DNA of 64,000 nucleotides, taken from positions 1,178,001-1,242,000 of the forward strand of contig NZ_AQGU01000025.1 in the NCBI RefSeq assembly GCF_014905615.1, written 5' to 3'. Below are positions 19,401-29,335 of this stretch, piece after piece. The position numbers and the translations under genes were made by a program. This stretch comes from Pseudoalteromonas aliena SW19 (GTDB lineage Bacteria; Pseudomonadota; Gammaproteobacteria; Enterobacterales; Alteromonadaceae). Positions within the stretch are counted from its first letter, which is position 1; each line of letters opens with the position of its first letter. The notes below the pieces were generated by a model that saw only the letters and a list, made by a program, of their open reading frames with translations, had not been told where the DNA came from and did not search any database.

Positions 19401-19668
19401 TAGGGTCTGTTGAACTTTGCGGATTAAAATTTGTTCAAACTAGGGGCTATTTAATCGCGGCGCGAGGTTTGCAACCTAGTGGGCTAAGTAAAAACCGAGC
19501 AACAAAGAGTAAATAGCCCCTAGGAAGAACCCTTTGGGCAGCGCCTGTTTGGCATTGATGCTGCGTTATCGCCTATTTATGGGGAATAACCACACTACAT
19601 AGGCGCTGTCTTGCCTAAATACCAAACAGACTGCTGCAAATTTAACCTTGAAAGTTCAACAGACCCTA
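19401..19668 (+). repeat. family 1 structured repeat, copy D
   Basis: Element body 19403-19666 (264 bases) with TA at both ends, in the opposite orientation to A-C. Short form. Outer stem GGGTCTGTTGAACTTT pairs with AAAGTTCAACAGACCC without a mismatch. The internal stem CTAGGGGCTATTTA pairs with TAAATAGCCCCTAG. The second arm pairs CTGTTTGGCATT with AATACCAAACAG. It sits between the divergent GGDEF regulator and S10 peptidase genes. The rest of this 634-base gap (19202-19400, 19669-19835) shows no other feature I can support. Confidence 0.92.
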
Positions 19669-19835
19669 ATAAATATACCTGATTTTTACGATTAGCTAAA
19701 TAAGTAAACAGAAAACAGCCTTTTTTAAACGTATTATCTTTACTTAACTAGTAATATCGACGACTAGTCTCAATACTTTTGTTATTTTGCTCATTATTAT
19801 CTTTAATAGCTTATCAACAATAATTAGGAAACATC

Positions 19836-21353
19836 ATGAAGCTTAATCGTATTATCAGTTTATCGATAACTGTGATTACATTAATACTCAGTACCGCCTC
19901 TCTTGCAAGTAACGAACGCCGCATCGACATTGATAGCAAAGTAATAACCCAACACAAAGCGAATATAAACGGTCAACGCTTTACCTATACAGTAGCAACT
20001 GGCACACAGCCTGTTTGGGATGATAAAGACAACGCTGTTGCAACACTGCAATACACTTATTACACGCGCGACAAAGTAGATGATAATACAACACGCCCAT
20101 TACTTATTTCCTTTAATGGTGGACCGGGTTCTGCCTCAGTCTGGATGCATCTCGCTTATACTGGCCCTCGTGTCTTAAAAATCGATGATGAAGGCTACCC
20201 AATCCAACCTTATGGCGTAAAAAACAATCCTTACTCCGTACTTGATGTTGCCGATATTGTGTATGTAAACCCAGTTAATACTGGCTACTCCCGCGTACTG
20301 GAAAACGATAAAGGCGAGCTTCCTACTAAAGCAAAACAAAAAGAGCTATTTTTTGGTGTTAACGCCGATATTAAATACCTTGCAGAGTGGCTCAATACAT
20401 TTGTAAACAGAGCTGAACGATGGCGTTCACCTAAATTTTTAATCGGTGAAAGCTATGGTACAACACGTGTATCAGGCCTTGCTCATGAGCTTCAAAATAG
20501 TCAATGGATGTATATAAATGGTGTTGTACTTGTATCGCCCACAGATATAGGCATAAAACGCGACGGGCCAATTAAAGCAGCTAACCGCCTGCCTTATTTT
20601 GCAGCTACGGCTTGGTACCACAAAACACTTAAAACCGATTTACAAGCTAAAGACTTAGACGAGTTACTCCCCGAAGTAGAGCAATTTACAATCAACGAAT
20701 TGATCCCAGCATTAGCGAAAGGCGGGTTTATTGCCGCAGACGAAAAGCATCGCATTATAAAGAAAATGGCCGATTATGCAGGCTTGTCAGAGAAGTTTGT
20801 TAAACAAAACAACTTAGATATTCCAACTCAATTTTTCTGGAAAGAGCTACTGCGCGATCGCGGTCAAACAGTCGGTCGCCTAGACTCTCGTTATTTAGGA
20901 ATAGATAAACGTGATGCGGGTGAGTCTCCAGATTATTGGGCCGAACTGACTTCGTGGTTACACTCATTTACACCAGCAATAAATCACTATTTACGTGACG
21001 AGCTAAACTATAAAACTGATGTAAAATACAATTTATTTGGTAATGTCCATCCATGGGATAGAACGGGTAACAATACTGGCGAAAACCTGCGTTTAGCAAT
21101 GGCACAAAACCCATATTTAAATGTAATGATTCAATCAGGCTACTTTGATGGTGCAACTAATTACTTTGATGCTAAATATACATTGTGGCAATTAGATCCA
21201 AGCGGAAAAATGAAAGACCGTTTAAGCTTTAAAGGCTATAGAAGCGGACACATGATGTATCTTCGTCATGCAGACCTTAAGCGCTCAAATAATGACTTGC
21301 GCGACTTCATATTAAAAGCCTTGCCTAAAGAGGCTCAGGCAGCAAAATATTAA
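19836..21353 (+). CDS. exported S10-family serine carboxypeptidase-like protein
   Basis: Protein of 505 residues with a signal peptide of about 24 residues (cut after SLAS). The alpha/beta-hydrolase fold of peptidase family S10 is recognisable: oxyanion segment FNGGPGSASVW, nucleophile Ser206 in GESYGTTR, an acidic residue in SGYFDGATNYFD and the C-terminal His in YRSGHMMYLRH. Such proteins remove C-terminal residues from peptides at acidic pH and act in the periplasm or outside the cell. A clear terminator follows at 21366-21389. The gene is alone on its strand; copy D lies in its upstream region and could affect its promoter. Confidence 0.9.
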   Translation: MKLNRIISLSITVITLILSTASLASNERRIDIDSKVITQHKANINGQRFTYTVATGTQPVWDDKDNAVATLQYTYYTRDKVDDNTTRPLLISFNGGPGSASVWMHLAYTGPRVLKIDDEGYPIQPYGVKNNPYSVLDVADIVYVNPVNTGYSRVLENDKGELPTKAKQKELFFGVNADIKYLAEWLNTFVNRAERWRSPKFLIGESYGTTRVSGLAHELQNSQWMYINGVVLVSPTDIGIKRDGPIKAANRLPYFAATAWYHKTLKTDLQAKDLDELLPEVEQFTINELIPALAKGGFIAADEKHRIIKKMADYAGLSEKFVKQNNLDIPTQFFWKELLRDRGQTVGRLDSRYLGIDKRDAGESPDYWAELTSWLHSFTPAINHYLRDELNYKTDVKYNLFGNVHPWDRTGNNTGENLRLAMAQNPYLNVMIQSGYFDGATNYFDAKYTLWQLDPSGKMKDRLSFKGYRSGHMMYLRHADLKRSNNDLRDFILKALPKEAQAAKY

Positions 21354-21365
21354 TCGTCAATTTAT

Positions 21366-21394
21366 AAATGGCTCTGCTTTGAGCCATTTTTTTT
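21366..21394 (+). terminator. intrinsic terminator after the S10 peptidase
   Basis: Nine-base stem AAATGGCTC/GAGCCATTT with a six-base loop and a run of T residues. Confidence 0.9.
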
Positions 21395-21504
21395 TACAGT
21401 TGATCACGTTTAAAAATTAAATATCCTGTTCTGTACAGCCGTCCCCCTATTTTTGTAAGTAATTTAAGTAAACTTGAAAATAATTCGAGGTTGTAAAACC
21501 TTGC

Positions 21505-22188
21505 CTACTCAGTACTTAAACATGCTCCTGCTTCAATTACAGGCTCCTTTGCTTGATACTTTTTATGGGCCAGCATATCGCGTAAATTAAAAAGGGTTTT
21601 AAAAACACTATTGAGCCCTACTTTATTGTTAACCCAAGTAGGAATAATTCCACCTGGCAATGCGTAAACCTGATAAACGATATTTAAACTACCATTGTGT
21701 TGAGTTAACAACCAATGTGCAGTTAAGGTTTCGATTCTGACCACATTTTTATAAAGTGGCAGCTCATTTAGATGCGCTTTAACAACAAGTAAACTTTGTT
21801 GCGGGGTTAATTGTGAGTAACACGAATAGGTTACAACATCTCTATTCGCTATTGGCCATGGAGAGTCAAAGTAACTATATACAATATTTTCTGAAGGGCT
21901 TAACGTTTTAATGACACGTACTTTGGAGACATTTTCTACCCAGTGCGGAGCTACATTTGTATCACTGAGTAATTCTAAAAAGTCCTTTGCAGATACGTAC
22001 TCTACATCCACCTCACCTTTAACTTCAAACGTGTTATCGCTGTGACTTTGATAATGTACACTCACTCCTTGCTTATTTTTATACTCTTGCCATACAGGCT
22101 CTGAGTAAACGTAAAAGCATTGAGTTAAAAGCACAATGCCTACGCACTTTTGAATTAAGTTGATATTACAAAAGTGCGTTACTCTCAT
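21505..22188 (-). CDS. exported START-domain (lipid-binding-like) protein
   Basis: Protein of 227 residues with an N-terminal hydrophobic signal and a START/polyketide-cyclase-like fold. VKGEVDVEYVSAKDFLELLSD, the WPIANRDVV strand (a signature in bacterial START proteins) and the C-terminal helix TLFNLRDMLAHK are visible. The ligand is unknown. The frame continues up to a TTG at 22197, but the ATG at 22188 overlaps the upstream TGA as ATGA, indicating translational coupling with the CYTH-CHAD gene. A functional link between the two is inferred only from this overlap. Confidence 0.8.
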   Translation of the reverse strand: MRVTHFCNINLIQKCVGIVLLTQCFYVYSEPVWQEYKNKQGVSVHYQSHSDNTFEVKGEVDVEYVSAKDFLELLSDTNVAPHWVENVSKVRVIKTLSPSENIVYSYFDSPWPIANRDVVTYSCYSQLTPQQSLLVVKAHLNELPLYKNVVRIETLTAHWLLTQHNGSLNIVYQVYALPGGIIPTWVNNKVGLNSVFKTLFNLRDMLAHKKYQAKEPVIEAGACLSTE

Positions 22189-23708
22189 TTTTGCCAATAA
22201 GGGTCTTTATCAAAAGACGCAAGCCGGCTTTGTTCCATAGCGCTGACTAAGTATTCAGATTTTTGCTCAAGCCAAGATTGAATCTTAGCAAGCTGCTCAT
22301 CTTCCTGACCCGCGCATAGCTGCTTTAAATACTCTAGCGTGCTCAGCTCATACATACCATGGGAAATATCTAACCAAGGCAGTCGAAACTCTAACCGCTC
22401 TTCATTATCAAATAAAGAGCCTAAACAATTACCGCTCAGTAGGCTATTTTCTAACTGCATTCGCAAACTCAAATAATCAGTTACGTTGAGTGTTTGCTCT
22501 TTAGGTAATAAGTGATGAAGGTTTTTCCAGTCTTTATTAAACAACCGATTTGCAATTGATAAAACCGGCTTTTCTGAAGCTTGAAGCTCAACTTGGCCCC
22601 AATCTTTACGCCATTGTTTATCTATCAGCCAAGTTGTTAGCGATAGCAGTAAACGGTTATAACGCGCACTGTGAAATAGCGCATTAATATCATCAATGCT
22701 TGGCTGTAATTCTTTTAAATCATTAATAACTTGAGCTAAGGCAGGTGCTGCATTTATCTTTTTGTAAAATGCATGACGTTTAGATGTGTATGTTTTTAAT
22801 TGAATCGCATTTTCTACCCATGCTAATTCACTCAATAGCCACTTAAGTTCAGTACGTAAATACTCGGTATTTTCTTTAGAAACAATATCGTCGTATAACC
22901 AAAACGTATGGCGAATTAAGCTAATGCCGTCCGTCACTCTTTTTAGCGTTTTTAAACTTGGTTTATCGAAGTAACACTGTTCGTGTTTTTGCACAAACCG
23001 AATGCCAAAATTCATCGCTTCCATCAATGCTTTTTCTTGGCTTGATGTATTCGTTAACTGCACAAACCCAATTGACTTACTTGGTTTTAAAGGTTTATCG
23101 TCTGCAAGTCGATACCCACGAGCTGCTTTTGAATATAACCCTAAGCGGATGCAACTTTGACTTACTAACTTATCCGCTAAAGCGAATAACTCATTTCGAC
23201 TACCTTCAATTAACTCAATTTCAAGTTCACTAATAACCTCTATCTGGCCGGCTGCTGCAATCTCCCCCTTGTCGAGTACCACTTCAATTTTCCCGCCAGT
23301 CTCTGTTTCAATTAGCCATGTACGACGAATAAAGTTAGTACTAAAAATAGGGTATAAATTTTGCGAGATTGAACTAACTTGCATGCCATGAGGCCATATA
23401 TCAACATTGAACGCCATCAAATTAGGGCGGTTTGAGTCAATAGGCAGGTTATACTCAGGTCGTTGATGCAAACCACCAACGACCTCGCCTGCAAGCTTTA
23501 TAGTTTGCTCACATTGGCTATCTGCACAACGGGTCCTGAAACCAATATCAAGGGCTCTAAGTTCACGACTCGGCGTGTCGTAGTATGCATTTTGCAAACT
23601 GCGCGAGGGCTTATTAATAACAGTTTTAGCAAATTGAGTAATTAGCGAGGGGATCAGTGGAATTACGGCATCTGATACCAAAAACTTCAGTTCTATCTCA
23701 GTATCCAT
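22185..23708 (-). CDS. ygiF: CYTH-CHAD protein, inorganic triphosphatase
   Basis: Cytosolic protein of 507 residues. The N-terminal CYTH domain (about 1-205) begins MDTEIELKF, the E-x-E-x-K signature of the triphosphate tunnel, and has conserved acidic strands such as KIEVVLDKGEI and SELEIELIEG. The C-terminal CHAD domain (about 215-500) is helical with histidines suited to polyphosphate binding. E. coli YgiF (433 residues) hydrolyses inorganic triphosphate. The divergent neighbour at 23922 is YgiM-like, the same pairing as in enterobacteria. It overlaps the START gene by four bases. Confidence 0.87.
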   Translation of the reverse strand: MDTEIELKFLVSDAVIPLIPSLITQFAKTVINKPSRSLQNAYYDTPSRELRALDIGFRTRCADSQCEQTIKLAGEVVGGLHQRPEYNLPIDSNRPNLMAFNVDIWPHGMQVSSISQNLYPIFSTNFIRRTWLIETETGGKIEVVLDKGEIAAAGQIEVISELEIELIEGSRNELFALADKLVSQSCIRLGLYSKAARGYRLADDKPLKPSKSIGFVQLTNTSSQEKALMEAMNFGIRFVQKHEQCYFDKPSLKTLKRVTDGISLIRHTFWLYDDIVSKENTEYLRTELKWLLSELAWVENAIQLKTYTSKRHAFYKKINAAPALAQVINDLKELQPSIDDINALFHSARYNRLLLSLTTWLIDKQWRKDWGQVELQASEKPVLSIANRLFNKDWKNLHHLLPKEQTLNVTDYLSLRMQLENSLLSGNCLGSLFDNEERLEFRLPWLDISHGMYELSTLEYLKQLCAGQEDEQLAKIQSWLEQKSEYLVSAMEQSRLASFDKDPYWQK

Positions 23709-23921
23709 TCGGTCTGCGGATTACCTTTAAAATAAATAAGTGCTCAAAATAAACAAAGCACACACACAATGCAAATTTTTTAGCCTTATTTTGCCATCAA
23801 AATAGGGGCAGAGTTACAATATCTACCTTGCTATTACGTTATTTAATCCATACTATCTAGTTACTTATGTGACATAAAATCACGTTTATAACGGACACAG
23901 CTAGATCAACAAGGTAGATAA

Positions 23922-24527
23922 ATGCTAAAACATTGTTTATTAGGGCTACTTTTAACAGCCACCACATTCATGAGTTACGCGCAAGAAGCACAAGATACAA
24001 ACTCAACGGATGAAAATACCGCCTATATTATCGATAACTTATACACTTTTATGCGCTCAGGGGCGAGTAAAGACTATAGATTACTTGGCTCTGTAGACGC
24101 GGGAACAAAATTAACTGTGTTATCTGGCGAAGAAAATGGCTTTATAAAAATTAAAGATGATAAAGAGCGTGAAGGCTGGATCGAAACTAAATTTGTGACT
24201 AAAACAGCAGGCTTAAAGCAACAATACAAGGTATTGAGTGACGAAATAAGCAATATACAAGAAAACCTGCGTACTGCTCAAATTAAATTACCGCAGTTAC
24301 AAGAACAAAATCAGGCTTTAACAGATCAAAACCTACAGCTGTCTGAGCAAATTGCTCAATTAAAAGCGACGTTAGAACAAGAGCGGGCTCAAAAAGAATC
24401 TGTCAGCGCCCAAGAGAAGCGCCAATTACTGACTTATGGTAGTGCGATTGCTTTCTTAGGCTTATTTTTAGGTATCATTTTAACAATTGTACTATCGCGT
24501 CGTAAACGTTACGAAGGCTGGGCATAA
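23922..24527 (+). CDS. ygiM: YgiM-like SH3-domain membrane protein
   Basis: Protein of 201 residues built like the TIGR04211/YgiM family. A signal peptide is cut after MSYA. A bacterial SH3 domain spans about 33-95 (YTFMRSGASKDYRLLGSVDAG, then GWIETKFV). A coiled coil of about 65 residues follows (LQEQNQALTDQNLQLSEQIAQL). One membrane helix at about 170-192 has a basic cytoplasmic tail (RRKRYEGWA). The SH3 domain should face the periplasm. The role is unproven; it is often linked with ygiF, which is divergent here. Confidence 0.86.
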   Translation: MLKHCLLGLLLTATTFMSYAQEAQDTNSTDENTAYIIDNLYTFMRSGASKDYRLLGSVDAGTKLTVLSGEENGFIKIKDDKEREGWIETKFVTKTAGLKQQYKVLSDEISNIQENLRTAQIKLPQLQEQNQALTDQNLQLSEQIAQLKATLEQERAQKESVSAQEKRQLLTYGSAIAFLGLFLGIILTIVLSRRKRYEGWA

Positions 24528-24585
24528 AACGTAATTAATGTTCGGGGTAAAATAACCTGTATATTTTACCCCTATTAGTTACCTA

Positions 24586-25068
24586 TCAAATATCAATTAG
24601 TAATCCCTTATCTTCTTTTATTTTTTCAATAACCATATAAGTATGGTGCGTACCTACGCCCGGAATATCGACTAAGTCACCCAAAACTTGCCTATACTCT
24701 TCCATATTAGACACTCGTATTTTTAATAAGTAATCATAGCCACCAGCAACCATGTCACATTCAACAACTTGTTTAATTCTTATAACATGCTCTCTGAACA
24801 CCTTAAATACAGCGGTATTTGAGGCAACAAGTGATATTTGCACATGTGCCACTAAACTTTGGTTAAGTTTTGCTTCACTTAACTTGGCGTAGTAGCCTTC
24901 GATGTAACCATCTTGCTCTAATCGTTTTACACGATCAAGGCATGGGCTAGCGCTCAAATTAACCTGCTTTGCGAGGTTAACATTAGAAATTCTGCCGTTC
25001 TTTTGGAGAACGTCTAATATTGCTAAATCGATGCGATCTAACAGCCGTAATCTATTTGGAATTGTCAT
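24586..25068 (-). CDS. Lrp/AsnC-family regulator, probable regulator of putA
   Basis: Protein of 160 residues with an N-terminal winged helix-turn-helix (about 10-60, LDRIDLAILDVLQKNGRISN and LSASPCLDRVKRLE) and a C-terminal RAM/AsnC ligand domain (about 75-150, with AGGYDYLLKIRV). It is divergent from putA across about 170 bases. Lrp-type activators next to proline-catabolic genes (PutR, BkdR-like) are known in proteobacteria. Because the PutA here lacks its own DNA-binding domain, this protein is the natural candidate regulator; that is inference. Confidence 0.88.
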   Translation of the reverse strand: MTIPNRLRLLDRIDLAILDVLQKNGRISNVNLAKQVNLSASPCLDRVKRLEQDGYIEGYYAKLSEAKLNQSLVAHVQISLVASNTAVFKVFREHVIRIKQVVECDMVAGGYDYLLKIRVSNMEEYRQVLGDLVDIPGVGTHHTYMVIEKIKEDKGLLIDI

Positions 25069-25237
25069 AACAGAATTTTATGCGGATAAGTTAAATTTAT
25101 GCCCTGTAAATTATCGTAAAACGCGAAATTTAACCAGCATATTCTGCTGAAATTTAATTAGAATGCACACATTATATCACTGGTAATTTATTGGTAATTA
25201 ATTTTACTTTAAATCTTAACACTCCTGGGAGTTGCTT

Positions 25238-28200
25238 ATGTTATTCAAAGGCGATTTAACAACACACTGTCCTATCAGACAAAAAATTCGTGACTTTTAC
25301 CGCATTGATGAAAATGCGGTTATTGATCATATTTTACCGCTTGCAGAAGTCGGTGTAAAAGCACGAAGTCGTGCATGGGAAAGAGCTCGCCAGATTGTTT
25401 TAAACATTCGTAAAGAACAAGATGGGCAAGGCGGTGTTGACGCGCTTTTAAATGAATTTTCACTATCAAGTGAAGAAGGCGTTGTATTAATGTGTTTGGC
25501 TGAAGCCTTACTTCGCGTACCAGATAAAGCAACTCAAGAAGTTCTGATCCGCGACAAGTTAGCAAAAGGTGATTGGAGCTCTCATTTAGGAAGCAGCGAT
25601 TCTTTATTTGTAAATGCGTCGTCATGGGGATTATTAGTAACCGGTAAAATGGTTAACTACACAGATAAAACGAAAGAGCAGCAGTTTGGCATGCTTAAAA
25701 GAACCATTGGTCGTTTAGGTGAACCGGTTATTCGTAAATCTGTAAATTTTGCTATGAAAATTATGGGTAAGCAATTCGTTATGGGTCGTACCATTGACGA
25801 AGCAATTGAACGTGCTGCCGATACAGAGCAAAAAGGCTATGTATATTCTTACGATATGCTAGGCGAAGGCGCGCGCACAATGAAAGATGCGACGCGCTAC
25901 TTTGACAGCTACATGAATGCAATACACGCAATTGGTAAAGCAGCAAACGGCCGCGGCCCAATTAAGAGCCCTGGTATTTCAGTTAAACTTTCAGCTATTC
26001 ATCCACGTTATGAGTTCACTCATAAAGATCGTGTAATGGCAGAAATCGTACCTAAGTTAAAAGAGCTTGCGCTTGCTGCTAAAAAATACGATATCGGCTT
26101 TACGGTTGATGCAGAAGAAGCTGATCGCTTAGACATCTCTCTTGATGTAATTGAAGCCGTATTTAGCGATACAGACTTAGGCGATTGGCAAGGGTTTGGT
26201 TTAGCGGTTCAAGCGTATCAAAAGCGCTCTATTTTCGTTATAGAGTGGCTAACAGAACTTGCGACCCGAGTGGGTCGTAAAATGATGGTACGCCTAGTTA
26301 AGGGTGCTTATTGGGATACAGAAATCAAAACCACACAACAAGATGGTTTAGAGCATTTCCCTGTATTTACGCGAAAAGCCACAACCGATGTTTCTTACAA
26401 AGCATGTGCAATTAAAATGCTTGAAGCGCGCGGCGTGCTTTACCCGCAATTTGCAACCCACAACGCTTACACGGCAGCTACTATTTTAGAAGTTGCAAAA
26501 GGTGATAACACCGGCTTTGAATTCCAACGCCTACACGGTATGGGTGAATCATTATTCGACCAAATCGTCACCGAGGAAAAAATTCAGTGTCGCGTGTACG
26601 CACCTGTTGGCCAACACGAAGACCTACTTGCATACTTAGTACGTCGTCTCTTAGAAAACGGCGCTAACTCCTCCTTTGTAAATGCCATTGTTGATACAAC
26701 AAAACCGGTTGAGTCATTACTGCCAGATCCAGTAGAAACACTGCAGGGCCTGCGTAACAAGTACAATACGCAAATCAAAATGCCGATTGATTTATACGGT
26801 GAAGAACGTGCTAACTCTAAAGGCATGGATTTAACCGATATAAACGTTATCACCCCTTTCAAAGAAAATCTTGAATGTTGGTTTAACGAACATCTCATTG
26901 AGCAAAGTCAAGTACCTGAAGGCTCACTGGCTGTTAAAAATCCAGCGAATCATAAAGAAATTATCGGTCACGTTAAATTACAAACTGGCGAAGAGATGAA
27001 AGTGCTATTGGCTAACGCTGAAGCGGCTTTTGAATCGTGGTCACAAACACCGGTGAAAGAACGTGCAAATTTACTGCGTCGTGTTGCTGATATTTTAGAG
27101 CGTCATCACGACGAACTAGTCGCTATCTGTATTAAAGAAGCAGGTAAAGTAGCACAAGATGGTATTGATGAAGTACGTGAAGCGGTTGATTTTTGTCGTT
27201 ACTACGCAGCGCGTGCTGAGGAGTTATCGCAAGATGAACGCTTTGAAGCCCGTGGCGTTATTCTATGTATTAGCCCGTGGAACTTCCCGCTTGCAATATT
27301 CTTAGGGCAAGTTGCCGCTGCGATTGTTACAGGTAACACTGTAATTGCTAAGCCTGCAGAGCAAACAAGCTTAATTGCCCTTCGTGCAATTGAACTTATG
27401 CTATCAGTTGGCTTACCTGAACATGTTGTTCAACCTGTTATCGCTCGCGGTAGTGAAGTCGGTAAGGTGATTGTGCCAGATGAACGCATTCAAGCAATTA
27501 TGTTTACCGGCTCGACAGAAACCGGGACGTTAATTTCGCAAACGCTGGCTGCTCGTAACGATATTCAAGTACCGCTAATTGCAGAAACTGGCGGTCAAAA
27601 CTGTATGATTGTTGACTCAACAGCACTTCCTGAGCAAGTTGTTGACGATGTAATTAGTTCTGGCTTTCAAAGTGCAGGTCAACGCTGTTCGGCTCTTCGT
27701 GTTTTATTTATTCAAGAAGACGTAGCTGATGGCATAATCGATATGCTAAAAGGGGCACTTGCTGAACTGCATATTGGCGACCCATCGTTACTATCTACCG
27801 ATGTAGGTCCTGTGATTGATGAAAAAGCACTTAAAAACCTAAACGATCATGTTGAGTACCTAAAAGGTAATGCGACGCTTCATTACGAGTGCAAAATTCC
27901 TGATAACACACAAAATGGTGCATTCTTTTTTGCGCCTCGCTTATACGAAATTAAAGACCTATCGGTACTTAAACGTGAAGTATTTGGCCCATGTGTTCAT
28001 ATTATCCGCTTTAAATCGAACGAGCTTGATAATGTGATGGATCAAATAAATAATACAGGTTACGGCTTAACAATGGGTGTGCATTCGCGTATTGAAGAGC
28101 GCTGTGAGTACTTAGCAAAAATGTCACGTGCAGGTAACGTATACATTAACCGCAACATGATTGGCGCTATCGTTGGTGTGCAACCGTTTGGTGGCCGTGG

Positions 28201-29041
28201 TTTATCTGGTACTGGCCCTAAAGCCGGCGGTCCTAACTATCTACAACGTTTAGTAAAAGAAAAAGCATCACCAGATAACGTGCAAATGACGAACCTAACG
28301 CCTGACGAGCTTGATTTACACCACTACAGCGGTGCAAATGAGCAAGTTAAAAAGCTAATGGCTAACTCAATGCGCGATGAAAAAATCTGGCGTGCAACAC
28401 CACTAAACGACCGTGTTTCGGCTGTGCGTCAGTTACTAGCTAAAATTGCAACAGTAGAGATCATAGACGACTTAGCAGACGATTTAGCATTAACATTATC
28501 TGAAGCACGCGCTCAGCTTAATCGCCTTGAAAAGCACATGCGTAAATTTACTACTCTTCCAGGGCCTACAGGTGAGTCTAATACTCTTCATCTAGAAGCA
28601 CGTGGTTGCGTAGTATGTTATGCGGATAAGAGTACATCATTTAACTTCTGGGCACTGTCTATTATTACTGCCATAGCTGCAGGTAACACAGTAATTACAG
28701 TAGCGTCTGAGTTATTTTATGATGAAGCCGTTGCCTTTAAAGATAAGTTTATCTCGACTGGCGTTGCTGAGGGCGTTTTCCAAGTAGCCAAACCTAATCA
28801 GTTACAAGCTATCTTGGCGCACCCTCATTTAGCAGGTGCCGTAGTGGCTGCTCGTTCGTCTCGTTTTGGCTACTTTAGCCAACAACTTGCACAACGCAAA
28901 GGCGCTATTTTACCCGTGATTAGCTCAGAGTATTACGATACGCTAATTAAGCGTCTTATCACTGAAAAAACGATCAGTATTGATACAACGGCATCAGGTG
29001 GTAATACATCACTAATGACGCTTGTTGAAGACGATGAATAA
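25238..29041 (+). CDS. putA: bifunctional proline dehydrogenase / glutamate-semialdehyde dehydrogenase
   Basis: Enzyme of 1267 residues that oxidises proline to glutamate with internal channelling. The PRODH barrel (about 190-480) shows VKLSAIHPRYE, VRLVKGAYWDTEIK, ATHNAYT and RLHGMGESL for FAD and proline. The ALDH domain (about 560-1010) has ISPWNFPLAIF, the general base in AETGGQN and catalytic Cys817 in GQRCSALR. A C-terminal ALDH-like domain (about 1045-1260) completes the fold. The N-terminal ribbon-helix-helix repressor domain of E. coli PutA is absent. A TTG at 25232 would extend the frame, but GGGAG with correct spacing points to the ATG at 25238. Confidence 0.97.
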   Translation: MLFKGDLTTHCPIRQKIRDFYRIDENAVIDHILPLAEVGVKARSRAWERARQIVLNIRKEQDGQGGVDALLNEFSLSSEEGVVLMCLAEALLRVPDKATQEVLIRDKLAKGDWSSHLGSSDSLFVNASSWGLLVTGKMVNYTDKTKEQQFGMLKRTIGRLGEPVIRKSVNFAMKIMGKQFVMGRTIDEAIERAADTEQKGYVYSYDMLGEGARTMKDATRYFDSYMNAIHAIGKAANGRGPIKSPGISVKLSAIHPRYEFTHKDRVMAEIVPKLKELALAAKKYDIGFTVDAEEADRLDISLDVIEAVFSDTDLGDWQGFGLAVQAYQKRSIFVIEWLTELATRVGRKMMVRLVKGAYWDTEIKTTQQDGLEHFPVFTRKATTDVSYKACAIKMLEARGVLYPQFATHNAYTAATILEVAKGDNTGFEFQRLHGMGESLFDQIVTEEKIQCRVYAPVGQHEDLLAYLVRRLLENGANSSFVNAIVDTTKPVESLLPDPVETLQGLRNKYNTQIKMPIDLYGEERANSKGMDLTDINVITPFKENLECWFNEHLIEQSQVPEGSLAVKNPANHKEIIGHVKLQTGEEMKVLLANAEAAFESWSQTPVKERANLLRRVADILERHHDELVAICIKEAGKVAQDGIDEVREAVDFCRYYAARAEELSQDERFEARGVILCISPWNFPLAIFLGQVAAAIVTGNTVIAKPAEQTSLIALRAIELMLSVGLPEHVVQPVIARGSEVGKVIVPDERIQAIMFTGSTETGTLISQTLAARNDIQVPLIAETGGQNCMIVDSTALPEQVVDDVISSGFQSAGQRCSALRVLFIQEDVADGIIDMLKGALAELHIGDPSLLSTDVGPVIDEKALKNLNDHVEYLKGNATLHYECKIPDNTQNGAFFFAPRLYEIKDLSVLKREVFGPCVHIIRFKSNELDNVMDQINNTGYGLTMGVHSRIEERCEYLAKMSRAGNVYINRNMIGAIVGVQPFGGRGLSGTGPKAGGPNYLQRLVKEKASPDNVQMTNLTPDELDLHHYSGANEQVKKLMANSMRDEKIWRATPLNDRVSAVRQLLAKIATVEIIDDLADDLALTLSEARAQLNRLEKHMRKFTTLPGPTGESNTLHLEARGCVVCYADKSTSFNFWALSIITAIAAGNTVITVASELFYDEAVAFKDKFISTGVAEGVFQVAKPNQLQAILAHPHLAGAVVAARSSRFGYFSQQLAQRKGAILPVISSEYYDTLIKRLITEKTISIDTTASGGNTSLMTLVEDDE

Positions 29042-29053
29042 TTAGCTTAAAGC

Positions 29054-29319
29054 TAGGGCGTGTTGCTCTTTGTGGATTGAAATTTGTTCAATCTAGGGGC
29101 GGTTGAATCGCGGCGCGAGGTTTGTAACCTAGTGGGCTAAGTAAAAACCGAGCAACAAATAGTCAACCGCCCCTAGAAAGAACCCAAAGGGCAGCGCATG
29201 TTTGGCACTTACGCTGCGTTATCGCCTATTCATGGGGAACACCACACATCATAGGCTCTGCCTTGCTTAAATACCAAACAGTCTGCTGTAAACTCAACCA
29301 CCAAAGATCAACACGCCCT
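29054..29319 (+). repeat. family 1 structured repeat, copy E
   Basis: Element body 29056-29318 (263 bases), 13 bases after the putA stop. TA at the left; the right dinucleotide is TC. Same orientation as D. Its ends are GGGCGTGTTG/CAACACGCCC and its internal stem CTAGGGGCGGTTGA/TCAACCGCCCCTAG. Compared with B and D, both stems carry different bases on both strands yet stay paired, which is the best evidence in this window that the fold is conserved. Confidence 0.92.
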
Positions 29320-29335
29320 CATCCATAACCATTAA

